64,000 nucleotides of DNA, from NCBI GenBank assembly GCA_003971905.1, contig RSEE01000098.1:69501-133500 (forward strand). The letters run 5' to 3'. Shown here piece by piece: positions 19,606-33,315 of the stretch (position 1 is the first letter of the stretch; each line of letters opens with the position of its first letter). The notes beneath the pieces were generated by a model, which saw only the letters and a program-made list of their open reading frames with translations, ran no database searches and had not been told where the DNA came from. Position numbers and translations under genes: made by a program. This stretch comes from Moniliella sp. 'wahieum' (lineage: Eukaryota; Basidiomycota; Moniliellomycetes; Moniliellales; Moniliellaceae).

Positions 19606-19934
19606 ACAAACAGAGCTGCATCCAAAGCATCTTCAAGCTTCATCGAAGGCCACTTTTGTTCCAACTGCATCCCGCGAGGGATCCATCCATAGCGAACGAA
19701 AAGCGATTAAGTACATCAAGAAAATCGGGACAGGCTGGGATAGGGAACAGGACCTATAGGGAGCGAGCTGAAGCTGAGCAGGATGAGGAAGCAGAGGGGG
19801 GGGAAGAGGATCGAGGGAATAACCTTAAAGAAAGGAAAGGGGGGAAAGGGGGACAGAAAGGAAAGCACCGAGAAATAAGAAAGACACTGAGGCGAGGTTG
19901 CAGCCCTTCACACCATTCACATCATTCACAACAT
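19606..19934. other. Convergent spacer between NUFIP1-like and forkhead genes
   Basis: 329 bp, purine-rich on the plus strand (AGGAAAGGGGGGAAAGG near 19830). No gene. Confidence 0.35.
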
Positions 19935-22900
19935 TCACAACTCGCCCTCGCCCTCGCCCTCGCTTTCGCCCTCGCCTTCGCCCTGACCATTCTGGGTACG
20001 GTGGACCGAAGCGAGCACGCGTTTCAACGGCGAGCCACCCTGGGGGGAGGGCACTGTGCGTCGCGCCGGTGGGGGGCGCACGGGGCCGCTGAACATTGAC
20101 ATTGACATTGGCTTTGGCCATACCTTTGTGCGGCGAACCTTCTTGTTGGACCGGGACAAAATCAAACGGATCGTCCAAACTTGGCATAGGAACGGACAAG
20201 AAGCGGACGCGGAGACAGACGCGGACACAGACACAGGCACAGGCGACGTCGGTTTAGTACCTTGGTGCGCACCCTGTACTTGTACTTGTGCTTGTGCTTG
20301 GTCCGCAGTGGGGGCACGGGCGGGGGGGGAGGACGAGGGCTGAGCAACCCCCACCGGTCGAGCGATTGCATGTGACTCTGCATGGCCAAGGTCTGACTCG
20401 CCTCCCGACTTGCACTCCGACTGGTATCCCGACTCGCACCCCGACTTGCATCCCGACTCGCTCCCCGACTGGTATCGCGACTGGCATCGCGACTTGGGTC
20501 CCGACTTGGATCCCGCTCACGTTCGCGTTCGCGTTCGCGTTCGCGGCCAGGCCGGAGGGGGGTAGCAACGGATCCCCGCAGTTCGCGGAGGGTGCGGGGG
20601 GTACCCATGCCCATACCGCCCATCCCCATCCCCATACCCATACCCATACCCATGGGCAACAACCCCTCGTCCGGCGGAGATGGGGGGAGATGAAACTGAA
20701 CTGCCACGGGGAGAACGCAAGGTCAGCCGAATCGGAGCCTAAGCCCAGCCCTGGCTCACCCCGACTGGGCGTAGTCAGCGTGAACAAGTCTTCTAGCGGG
20801 GGTTGGGAACCGCCCATACCGCCCATCAAGCCTGATCCTGATCCTGACCCTGACCCTGACCCTGACCCTGACCTGACTCTGGTGCCAAGTTCAAGCCCGA
20901 CCCGACCCCGACCCTGAGCCTGAGCCTGAGCCCAAACCCGAGCCAGGGACGCGGGGTGGAGCAAGGTAAGAGCCGGCGCGGGCTGTCGCGCAGCCATCGC
21001 GAAGCAGGTGTGAGTACGCGCACGGGACTGCCGCGCGGCGGGGGGCCGTGTACCAGACTCGCATGGGGAAGCAGAGAGGTAACAGTTGCGGGATCCGTAT
21101 CGGTAGCCGAAGCTGTACCTGCATCGTTCGCGGCATCGGTCGAGGTGCTTGTCGAAGTGGGGCGGGACGAGGTGGTAGATCCTCAGCAATCGCGCTGAGC
21201 AAGGTACCGGCCCTACGCTGGCGCCTGCCGAGGGGCGACGGGACCGGGCGAGAACTGCGGAGGTTACTCAGTGGCGAGCGGGTGGTGGAGAGGGGCGAGC
21301 GGGCAGAGGATAAAGGCGAACGGGGGAGAGGCATAAGCTGAGCTGGCACGGCAGGGCGCGAGTCGGGAGAGCTACTGCGCCGGTCCGGACGCGTCGGGGG
21401 GCGAAGTGAACACGTCGGACCCGTGTCCTGGCACGCTCGATGCGTACGGATAAGGTACGCGAGAAAATGCACCGGCAAACGATCGGGCGATGGGCCAAGG
21501 CTGGGGCCCAGACCGAGCCCTAGGCGAGCAGGACTGGTACCGCTCAAGCCCACGCCAAATCGAGCTGGCAAACCTAATGCGCTTCCCCCCGATCTTGCAC
21601 GGAAGGGAGAACCATTCAACGCGTACACACTAGGGGTTAGGGCGTTGCTACCCGCCAGACCCGGGCGGCGACTTTCGCGAGGCGTAGCGTACAGCGGAGT
21701 CCACATCTCGTACCCATCCGTCAACTCGGCCACAACGTCGCCGTCCTCATCCTCGTCCACTCCCTCGGATTTGCTCCGCGCCTCGGCGTCAGGCTCAGCG
21801 GGATCGTCATCCATCTCCAAGTCGTTGTCCGAGTCGCCAGGAGGAGGGGAGGCAGACGACTCTTGGCTGGCGTGACAACCGATAACGAAGCTTGGGGCTT
21901 GGGCTTGGGCTTGGACTCGACCAACCCATCCTCCAGTGGCCGTACAGCCACAGCGGCACGAGTCGGCTGCACTTCTTGTGCTGGACGACGACGTTTGCGC
22001 GACGCGGCAGCGGCAGCGGCAGCGGCAGCATCGGCGCGGGAAGCGCGTGTTTCGAGGGTCCGGATGGCAGAACAGCCGGGGCAGCCAGGGGGGGCAAGGT
22101 TGTCTTGGTGGGAGACGGGGCGAGTTGAGCATGTGCATCTGAGGGCGTAGCGGGGAGAGGCAAATCTGCCTCGCCGTTGGCGGGACGATGCAAGCGCCAT
22201 CGATGATGAAACATTCTTCGTGCCCAGGTACGATGGTCCACAGCCCGCCCTTGCCTGGGATGGTCTTGGGGCGAGGCCGTTTGGCAAAGGAGCGGTGGAG
22301 GGAGAGGTTGTGTCGGATCGAGTTCATCCACTTGCGGTCGCCGGGGATGTAGAAAGGGTAGCAGGCTGCGATGAACAGATTGATCTCAGCCAAGCTCAGC
22401 ACGCCATCCGCCGAGGAACGAAGTGCTTGTCCGATTAACCCGGCATACGACGTTCCGCGTGGCCGTGCGTCGCTCTGCCCCCACCGGGGGGCAGGACCAT
22501 ATACCGCTCGCAAGAGCATCGAGCTGATTCGCATCTTCGGCAACGAGTTGGACTAGACGCGCACCATCCGGTAGATCCCACTCTGGCGCCGAGCACAGCC
22601 CTGCTGCGGGAAGCACTAGCCGGTCCTGAGCCGGGACACGCTGGGAGAGCTGAGCTTGAGAAAAGACCTGCGTCGGCAGCCCCCCTCCGACCTTGGGTGG
22701 GTCGGGGCGCGCTGGCAGCCCCGCAGTGGGCCCACCGGCCTTTGCTTGGTCGGCCCGGACGACGTGCGACAGGCCTTTGGGGTTGGGGTTCGTGGGGGTG
22801 GGCTGCGCGGCAGGAGGGGGGGGGAACCGCAGTCCTCGATGGATGGAGGAGGGCGTGGGGGCAGCCCCAACGTGAGGGTAGCACGATACGGAGCAGGCAT

Positions 22901-24681
22901 ATCCACGTTGCCGGTAAGCCGAGTGGAGAAGGCAACGGGAGGCGCAGGGGCCTTGCGTGCCTCTTCTTCTAGCATCGGAGAGAGGAATGCGAGGCCAGTA
23001 GCACTCGTGTCGAATACCAAAGCCGCGCCCGAGGCCGGTGTGGGCACAAAGGGAGATGTCTAGCGGGGGGAGGTCAGTTCGGATCCAGCTAGCGCAGAGG
23101 ACGGGGGGTTACGAACCATTGTTTCGTCTGCTCGGCCTGTCCTGCTCAGTGGCGTGGAGTTGGCCATGAGAGGGGTCGAAAAGGCATTCGTACCAGGAGG
23201 TGGCACTTCGATCGAGGTGTCCTCGGCCTCGCACTGCGAACCATATGTCCCTTGGGGAAACATGACAGGGGGTGGGAGATCGGGTAAGCTGTTTAAGCCA
23301 GCAGGCAAAAAGGTGGGCAAGACCATGGGAGGGACGCCGTGTTGGGGGCATGTGCCGTTAGGGAATTTGCCCAAGCAGCATATTGGGCTTGTTGAAGCAC
23401 CCATGCCTGGTGAGCCCGAGCAATCGCACGGCTCTGCTTGCGCAGACGAACAGGAGACTTCTTGAAGGACATGACTCGGTCCAGGAAGGAAACGTGCGAG
23501 TCCTGGCCCTGCTCCGCCTCGAAGGTGGATTGGTCGTGGGACCCCCTCGTACGGGAGTAGTGACGAGGGGCAGCTTGTCAGAGGAAGGCGTACACTGGGG
23601 ATCCACCGACTCGGGCTCCGATGTGTGCTCAGAGGTATGTTCCGAGACCTCTGCTACAACGGGGAGGGAATCATCCACCTGGAACTGGTCAAAGAACACC
23701 CCTGATTCGTCCCCGTCCTCGGTCAAGAGGGGAGGGGGCATGCGGGAGCGAAACGAGGGACGCGAGGGCGTGGCTTCCATCAGATGGCTGTTTCGCGCAA
23801 GACGAAGACGAAGACGCTTGCGCGCTGTGGCAGAGAAAGAAGTGTCTGCATCTTCGTCTGGTTCTTCTTCGTCCTCTCTCCTCCTCGGCAGACATGTGGG
23901 CAGCCCAGTCGATCGTCGTGTCCTCCGGGGCGGCAAGGGGCACTACGGTCACATTGAGGGTGCCGCCCGGGCTGACCCAGGGGCGAGCCTCGGTCGCAGG
24001 TGCAGGAGGAACCAGGGTGGTGTCACCGGTAAAGGGCGTAGCCATCACCTTGGAGATGGGTACGGGGGTTTCCACCAGGGTTGTGGATGGCCCGGGGGTT
24101 TGGGCCACGTCGGCGGCAGGGGAGGGCGGGTTGAATGGGGCAGAGGGAGCAGGGGGGCAGGTGCGGAAGAGGTGGAGGCAGCGGCGGCTTTGTGGCGAGC
24201 GCGTCGAGCTGCACGGCGACGCTCGGAGATGGTTGCGGCGATGGTGTCGAGGGAGGGGCGGGAGGTGCGGGGGAGGCGCCGAAGAGCGAGGTGAGGAGGG
24301 CGGCGCGTGGGTGGGTCGAGCTGGGTGCTGAAGAAGGCGGGGCGTGGCGGGGGCGGGGTGTTAGCAGGCGCAGCGGGAGAGGACGTAGAAGCAGACGCAG
24401 CAGAACGCAGAAGACGCAGACGCAGCAGCACCAGCACCAGCGGAGGAGCGGGAGGCGCGGGAGGCGGCGGGAGCGAGGGAGCGAGTGGAGCGGCGGCAAG
24501 AGCAGCAGGAGCCGGCGGGCGCGGGTGCGGGGAGGGGAGGGCGCCGGACGGGCGAGGAAGGCTTGGACGTCGTTGCGCATGCGGGCGGCCTGTTCGCGGG
24601 TGACATGCACGCCGCGGGGCGGCGCGTGCGACGAGCGTCGATGTCGGCCGCGGCGGAGACGGCGGGGGCGGTGCTGGCCAT
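19935..24681 (-). CDS. Forkhead transcription factor, large and mostly disordered
   Basis: The DNA-binding domain lies at 22,200-22,450: SYAGLIGQAL, DGVLSLAEINLFIAACYPFY, WMNSIRHNLSLHRSFAKRPR and PGKGGLWTIVPGHEECFI. The invariant recognition helix NSIRHNLSL is present. No FHA domain was seen, unlike Fkh1/Fkh2. C-terminal to it are an acidic patch (DDPAEPDAE, VDEDEDGDVVAELTDGYEMW), S/R-rich repeats and a GEGEGE end with the stop at 19935. N-terminal sequence from MASTAPAVSAAADIDARRTR (24681) through VTREQAARMRNDVQAFLARP, TEARPWVSPGGTLNVTVVPL and RKRLRLRLARNSHLMEATPS appears to run on into the forkhead part across frame changes. I treat it as one gene of about 1,500 residues. The part upstream of about 22,560 could instead be a separate gene. 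Confidence 0.62.
20395..20545 (-). repeat. 12-bp tandem repeats coding Ser-Arg-x-x in the forkhead protein
   Basis: About ten units of CCCGACTnGnAT (plus strand) encode SRDPSRDASRDTSRGASRD-type tetrapeptides on the minus strand. They are followed by a (GTTCGC)n run coding alternating Arg/Glu. Neighbouring short repeats lie at about 20615-20655 (CCCATA) and 20829-20875 (CCTGA, then CCTGAC). Confidence 0.65.
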
Positions 24682-25295
24682 GGGGACGGGGGGGGGGGGG
24701 GGGGGGTGGTGGGGGGGCAGCGGGAGTGGCAGGGAGGCGGGTGGATGGCGGTGGTGGTGATGATGCTGGTGGTGGTGGTGGTGGTGGTGGTAGGCTGGAT
24801 GCGGTGGTGGTGGTGGTGGCGCAACGCGTCGGATAGCGGCGAGGCGGATTGGCTAAGGGGCGGCTGCCTCGCGGGCGCTGTGGCTTATGTCAGCCAGGGC
24901 CGGGGTTAGGCGCCGCACTGGCCCGCAGGAGCCCCCGCGCCGCGCCGACAGCGGCGCCGTGCGCGCACATGCCACGGGGCAGGCGCCTCCACGCGTAGCG
25001 CTTGCGTGCACAGCCTGCGCGTGTCTGTTCCGCCGCGTTCCGCTGGGCCATCATCACATGTGAGTGCATTGCCATTTCCATTTCCATTTCCATTTGGATT
25101 TTCCATGCTTGCACGCCCTCCAGGCCCAGGCAGCGCACCAGCCCACAGCCCCCGCGCCGCGCGGAGAAAACTTTGGTTAGCCCCCAGCGCGTCTTCTCGC
25201 CCCCAACTAACCGCCCGGGCGCTCCGCTGGCGAGTACAAGAAGACGCACTTTGTCCGTCACCCCGTCGCCTCCTCCCCCACTTCCCCCCCTCCGC
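24682..25295. promoter_or_regulatory. Divergent promoter region of forkhead gene and ILV6
   Basis: 614 bp. It holds a G-run of about 17 at 24690-24706 and a GGT-rich stretch at 24750-24820. One ATTGGC (CCAAT on the minus strand) lies near 24849, and CCATTT is repeated four times at about 25073-25096. Regulatory roles are inferred only from position. Confidence 0.35.
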
Positions 25296-26260
25296 ATGCT
25301 CGCCGCCCGCTCCGGCCTGCGCGCCGCGGCGCCCCGGGCTCTGCGCGGCCTGGCCACCAGCGCACGCGTTGCACACGCCCCCAAGCCCGAGGCCTCCTCC
25401 ACTCGCCCACGACTACAAGATCCACCACCCGCACCGCCGCTCCCGCCGCCTGCACGATTGAGACCCCCGCGCATGCAGGCCAGCGAGGCGTCGGCAACAT
25501 CCTCTACAAACCCCTGCGCCCAACAGCGAGCCCCTCAAGCGCCACCGCTCACCGCCCTCGTCCAGGACGAGCCCGGCGTGCTGTCCCGCGTCGCCGGCAC
25601 GCCGCCCGCGGGTTCAACATTGATTCCCTCGTCGTCTGCTCCACCGAGGTGCCCGACCTGTCCCGCATGTGCATTGTGCTCAAGGGCCAGGATGCCGTCG
25701 TGGAGCAGGCACGCCGCCAGCTCGAGGACCTCGTGCCCGTGGGCCGTGCTCGACTAAACACCGCCCCGCACCATTGAGCGCGAGCTCTTCCTGGCCAAGG
25801 TCAGCTTGCTGGGCCCGAGTACTTCCAGGCCCAAGTCAGCCACGCCGCTGCCCAGGGCCTGCCCACGGCTGCTCGGTCGCGACGCTGCCGAGGACCCCAA
25901 GTTGCCGCCGGACGTGCAGGCCGAACGGACGCCCTCCGGCCCGCCGCCCGGCCCGCCACTGGCATCCGTCTGAGCCCCACCGACGCGCTGCGCATCAAGG
26001 GCGAGCATGCGCCACATATCGCTCTTGCCGAGCAGTTCCAAGGCCGCGTGGTCGATGTCAGCCCCGAATCGGTCATTGTCGAGATGAGCGGCAAGTCGCG
26101 CCGGTGCGAGGCGCTGCTCAAGCTTCTCCGGCCGTTTGGCATCATTGAATGTGCTCGGTCGGGTACCATGGTCCTTCCCCGCGCTAAGATGGAGTTTGAG
26201 GAGGAGGAGAAGGTGGCAGAGCAGGTGCATGTCGATGCCAGCCTGCTGCCCCCTGGTTAA
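25296..26260 (+). CDS. Acetolactate synthase regulatory (small) subunit, mitochondrial
   Basis: Regulatory partner of acetohydroxyacid synthase Ilv2 in valine, leucine and isoleucine synthesis, and the site of feedback by valine. It starts MLAARSGLRAAAPRALRGLA, an Arg/Ala presequence with no acidic residues. The ACT domain follows as ALVQDEPGVLSRVAG, NIDSLVVCSTEVPDLSRMCI, VLKGQDAVVEQARRQLEDLV and LAKVSLLGPEYFQAQ. The second domain reads ALAEQFQGRVVDVSPESVIV, SRRCEALLKLLRPFGIIECA and RSGTMVLPRAKMEFEEEEKV, with the stop at 26258-26260. These pieces lie in three frames, so several one-base errors are present. About 320 residues. Confidence 0.9.
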
Positions 26261-26842
26261 CGGAATTTTGTCCTCGCATTGTGCTTTTCGCTTCCCCGTC
26301 TCCACTGCAAGGCGCATGGCAAAAAAACCAAAGCAATTAATCATTAGGCATTTGCCCGTTGGCTGCTGCACTTAATGAATCGAGTCCGGTACTAGTACTC
26401 TGCCATCCAACCTTCGAAAAAAGCCCAGACGGTGAGCCGGCCACTTGCGCGTTCGTTCTGTCCAGACGAAGTTGGTAACATAGCTACTAAGTTTGAAGCG
26501 CAAAGTCATGCCGCTGCCCGTGAGTTTGCCATAAGACCCTGTCTGTCCTCGTTCGCCGTCATCTCCTCGCCCTGCATTCTCCTTTCTGTCCGTTCTCATT
26601 CACTCTTGCCCTACATTCTCCCGTTTTTCATGTAGTTCTTCCCCTTGAAGGCATGGAAAATTGAGGCCCAAGCACCGACCGCATTCGCTGGCAACTAGTA
26701 GTCGGGAAGAAGAAGAGAAAAGGGGCAGCATGACCTGACAGACTTTTGACAGTGGATGGGGGGTACCTCGTAGTCCCACAGTGCGACGAGAGAAGGAACG
26801 AGGGAGAGATCCAGTTCTCAACGAACTGGAACCTTTAGCCAC

Positions 26843-26929
26843 AATCTGTGCGCCAGTAGGCCAATCTGGGCCACGCCAGGGGTAACTAGGCAAGGTATAC
26901 TATCTGTCTACGCCACAACACTAGCGGCA
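26843..26929 (-). repeat. LTR-like direct repeat, copy 1
   Basis: Shares GGCCAATCTGGGCCACGCCA and the surrounding 85 bp with 28540-28626, with scattered differences. Read on the minus strand it begins TGTTGTGGCGTAGACAGATA, and TGTTG is a common LTR start. About 1.7 kb separates the two copies, in the same orientation. Confidence 0.6.
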
Positions 26930-26944
26930 CTAGCACCAGGGAAA

Positions 26945-27180
26945 CAGACCAGCTCGACAGTACAGTGACTAACTAAGCGTGAGCGCCAGTGGCTCTTTCA
27001 GTGCGAAGGAGCAGAGAGCAGACCAGCTCGGCAGTACATTGACTAGCAGCTCGACTCAATGCAAGTGCTCTCTCAGTGCGAAGCGCACCACAGAGAGCAG
27101 ACCAAATCGGCAATACATTGACGAACCACTCGGCAGTACAGTGAGTAACTACTAAGCGTGTGCCCTCTCTCGGGAGACAC
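26945..27180 (+). repeat. Imperfect tandem repeats, unit about 70-80 bp
   Basis: Core AGACCAGCTCGGCAGTACAT with TGACTA following recurs at about 26947, 27019 and 27099, and as a shortened copy at about 27131. TCTCAGTGCGAAG is a shared spacer element (26996 and 27074). Confidence 0.6.
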
Positions 27181-28539
27181 CAGATGCTCCCTCGTGGTGC
27201 CAATGAGTCAACGGGACATCTTACTCGCCCGTGTGCGACATAGTACGGTGGGATTGGCCACATGCACTCATGCGCTTAACCCAAATGCACCCAAAAGGCT
27301 TCGCTGTTCACTGGATGCGTGCTTGGAGGCTTTCTCACCGGCTGCTGGTTGGGGCTGGTATCGATGCTGAAATAGTAGCAATTTTCAGGGAAGGCAGTTA
27401 TTTTTGTAGGTATAGAATGCATTCGAAGATCACTGGGAAAAGATTACCCGCCAACCACGGTCGGTACGACGTAGGACGCATAGCACCACAACGTATAGTA
27501 GAGCAGTGAGCAGCACAGAAAGTGGCTGGTTAGTGTGAGGGGAGCGCGCACTACTAAGGGAAAAGGTGGCCAAGTGAGCAGCAGCACAGGGTTACTAGCG
27601 AGATACAGAGGGATGCCCGATGGACTCACGGGTCAGGCGGTGAAGTCAGCCAGTAGCGAGGGCAAGTGGGCTGAACTGCCAATGTACACGGCTAGAGCGA
27701 ACAAGGTCAGGAACAGCGTCGGCATATGACGGATGGGACGTACGACAGCGAAACAGGTCAGACGAGTCGAGGCGAACAAGGCGAGATGAGCCAACCGTGG
27801 GATTCCGTGCATGCAGGAGCTGGGCAGGCAGTGTCAATGGCAGGACATCTCCGCGCGGGAAGGACGCGGGACATTTGGAAGATAGACCAGCCAAGCGGAG
27901 GACCACATTAGGCGAGGCAAACCATGTGAACGAGACAGCCAAGTGAGTAGACGGACAAGGGTAGGTCGAAGGCGAGCGTGACGGTGCATGCACATCACGC
28001 ATGAGACCTACAGGTCAGCAGAAGCGAGGAGAATGCGGAGGAGGAGGAAGCGGACTCGTACGATGGCGCTGCGGACCAGGTGAAACGAGGACACGATGGT
28101 CCACGAGTGGGAGTCTATGTACAGAGCGCTGGCGGGCAAGAGAACACGTACGACAGAAAGCAATGCAGATAGTGAGGGGGGGACGGGGCGAGAGGCAGAG
28201 GGGGCGTTCAACAGCGATACAGACGAGGAAGGAGGACGGAGTGTGGCGGGAGAGGGAATGAGAGACGTACGGCAGCAATGCGACCAGGCGAGGAGAACCG
28301 AGCGAGGGGGCGGGACGAGGAAGGGGCAGCAGGCGGTGCAGGCAACAACGATGGTGATGTTGGTGGCAGGGGAAGAAGATGGTGCGGTTGCGCCGTGGGA
28401 CAGAGCACTCTGCGATGTGCTGGACTGCAGAGATGGGATGCTGGTTGCGACTGGCGCAATGAGAGGGGCGGTGGTGAGGAAACAGGATGCAACCACATAG
28501 GAGCAGGAGGTTAAAAGGAGGTGCGGGTGTGGAGCAGCC

Positions 28540-28626
28540 AATCTGTGCGCACAGGCCAATCTGGGCCACGCCAGGGGCCTAGGCAAGCTATGATATCTGT
28601 TAACGCCCCGCAACACTAGTGGCCCT
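28540..28626 (-). repeat. LTR-like direct repeat, copy 2
   Basis: Partner of 26843-26929. On the minus strand it begins TGTTGCGGGGCGTTAACAGA. Differences from copy 1 include a CCTAGG in place of GTAACTAGG and a different block around the TATC core. The interior shows no gag-pol-like frame, so a non-autonomous or heavily decayed element is likely. Confidence 0.55.
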
Positions 28627-29727
28627 GTGCAGCAGTGTTCGAGGGTCTAATCATTAATCCAGAGCGCCACTTTCAGTTGCCTAGTTGCGACGTGCTGTCT
28701 ACTAGAGGGAGTAGTTATCTCACTTGGGCTTGGTGACCTACGGTGCTATCGGCACATTTTGACATAAAGTGAGTGTCAAGCTGAGCACTGACCAAGTGAG
28801 CGCGTCTTAGCGGCCCTTGTGCGTCAGGCCCATCAGTACGTCTCTGTCCATCGCCTGACTCGCCGCTGACCCACCAGCATTTCCGCTCACAAGATCTGTG
28901 GCAAGACAGGCATCAAGGGGGGCGACGGAGTGTCGGACCGGCCGAGTGTTCTCATCCCTCTTTTGTTCATGCTGCGGTAACAGAGAGCCCAACTGGAAGG
29001 AAACCACCTCGCTGCCCGTGCCCCCAACAGTAGTAGTAGTAGGCCCCTGTGGTGCCGTATATGTGGTGCCAATTGTCGGAACGGTGGCGACGCCGAACAG
29101 GTTCTACATGTGCTCACAGGAGGTGTGAAGAGAAGCAACTACCAGATCCAAGCGAACTTCGAGAGGCAGGTGGATCACGCTATCCAGAGCAACAATGCTG
29201 CATACGACTGGGAACGCGCCGCGACGGGCGACATGGACTCCAACGTCCAACAGCTCTGCTGTTGCTCCTATGTCGCCGACATGAGCAAAAGTTCGAGAAG
29301 AATGGTGAGAAGCCGCCCATGCACACTCGCTCATCCCGGAAGGGAATTGCTCTACCGAAGACAAGGGCCGGGATCATCGAGCTGAACCAATTCGAGGCGG
29401 ACGATCGGTTGTGGAGGAAGAGCTTTTGATGTGCCCGGCGCTGTCCCTGCATCCTGCATCAGTTTGAGCAGCCAAGGACCCAGCAAGATTGGTGTGGTGC
29501 AACAATCTCTCACCGACGAGGATCTGGGCCGGTCCTAGCTCCCGGACTGTGCCAAGGTATGGGCATAGTATTCAGCACACGCCTGCACCAACAAGTGCAT
29601 GTGTAGAGCAAGACGGCCAGAAAGTACTGATGCACAACTACGAGAAGGGCTCACAGTCACGGGGAGGAACGAAACGAGAGAGTTCATCCCAGTGGCGTCT
29701 CACGCTAAAGCCAAGGGAAAGAAGTGG

Positions 29728-29826
29728 CTAGTATTGGGAACGAATCTCTATTCTGCATCCATATCATTGACAGAGCTTAAGGTTGGGATAGGGAAACGCT
29801 ACGCCTAAAGCCAACCGTTCATCTTA
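29728..29826 (+). repeat. Dispersed repeat, copy A
   Basis: Matches 61713-61791 over most of its length, with the shared core ATCCATATCATTGACAGAG followed by TTAAGG and later CCGTTCATCTT. A shorter relative (TATCATTTACAGAGCTTAG) lies at 53036-53071. At 61.7 kb this sequence directly follows the 3' end of a reverse-transcriptase remnant, so it may be the 3' UTR of that element. Confidence 0.55.
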
Positions 29827-30749
29827 ATTGCTGGAGTAGAACGATGGCTACGGTGGCGACGCAGCATCACGCTGCAGCGAATCCCCAGCTGACCGGGCCG
29901 TAGGCCCGGTGGTCCTCTAGTACGCTGTATGCGGAACGCACCACACCACATGCCGCACATGGAGAGGATCAGCTGGAAATCCCCCGAAATGAGCGCCAAG
30001 GCGCTGAGCAAATAAGACGTGGCCCAGAGGATTGCAACGAACGGTGCCATGCACATGTGTGGTTCACGCACGCCAAGAAGAAGGCACCTGCTGTGGTCGC
30101 TGGTCGCTGTCGGGGGAGGGGGCAACAACGACGACTTTTCGGACAGTAACAGTGACAGTGATTAATGCGAGTATCAAATGGATATATGCATTGCACCATG
30201 AGGATGAGTATATAGGTTTGGTGTCAGTCGTCTCTTTCCACTCGATGAAATGGTCCTCAACCTTTCCCCCAGCTCCATCTCCTGTTACACCTGGCAGGGT
30301 TAGCGCTTAACATTCATCAAGGTGTGTTGGCAGTTGAGAAACATCATATCATCGCTGCTGGCATTCCTTGATGGTACTCCTTCTTCAGGCCCGGTTGTCC
30401 ATGCCCAATACATTGGCTTCCGCCGTACGGTCTTGCATATCCTCATCTCTTCGGTTGCGGTGCGAGGGCCGAACGGGGCACGGGGCGACGAGAACACCCA
30501 GCTACCATATCCTCTTTCTCAGCGACGCCAGTCATGGTCGAGCTCACTGCATTGGAGGTAAGGCTTAGTAGTTAACTGTACTATCAGTTCTCAGAGACAC
30601 CTGTTGACGGAATGAGTGTGGCTATGTGTGAATCTGGGGCTCTAGTATACATTCTCACTGGCGGACAATAGGCACAACGACGAGAGCGCTCTTGCACCCA
30701 CCCACCGCTCTTCACGCAGGGTAAGGCAGGGAAGCGAGCCGAACGCCCG

Positions 30750-33315
<2,566 letters not shown>

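Larger units (their letters stand above)
26261..30749. other. 4.5-kb gene-poor, repeat-bearing block
   Basis: No conserved domain was found in either strand. Short open frames exist (for example + 28096-28500 and - 28008-28616), but they overlap each other and have skewed composition. The block contains an 85-bp LTR-like direct repeat pair, a tandem array at 26945-27180 and one copy of a dispersed repeat at 29728-29826, each listed separately. It lies between ILV6 and MCM7. I read it as remains of mobile elements, without proof of their class. Confidence 0.45.

Noticed and set aside
20395-20545. CRISPR-like regular repeats
   Set aside because: The 12-bp units are coding Ser-Arg repeats without unique spacers; the organism is a eukaryote.
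23383-24294. Plus-strand frame of 303 codons
   Set aside because: Antisense to the forkhead protein's N-terminal part; Gly/Arg-rich composition is a reflection of GC-rich coding sequence.
28008-28616. Minus-strand 202-codon frame inside the LTR-like block
   Set aside because: Overlaps plus-strand frames of similar length, shows no gag or pol signature, and starts inside the repeat.
26261-30749. tRNA or small RNA genes in the gene-poor block
   Set aside because: Looked for tRNA A and B box patterns and cloverleaf potential by eye and found none; a covariance-model scan would be needed to exclude them.
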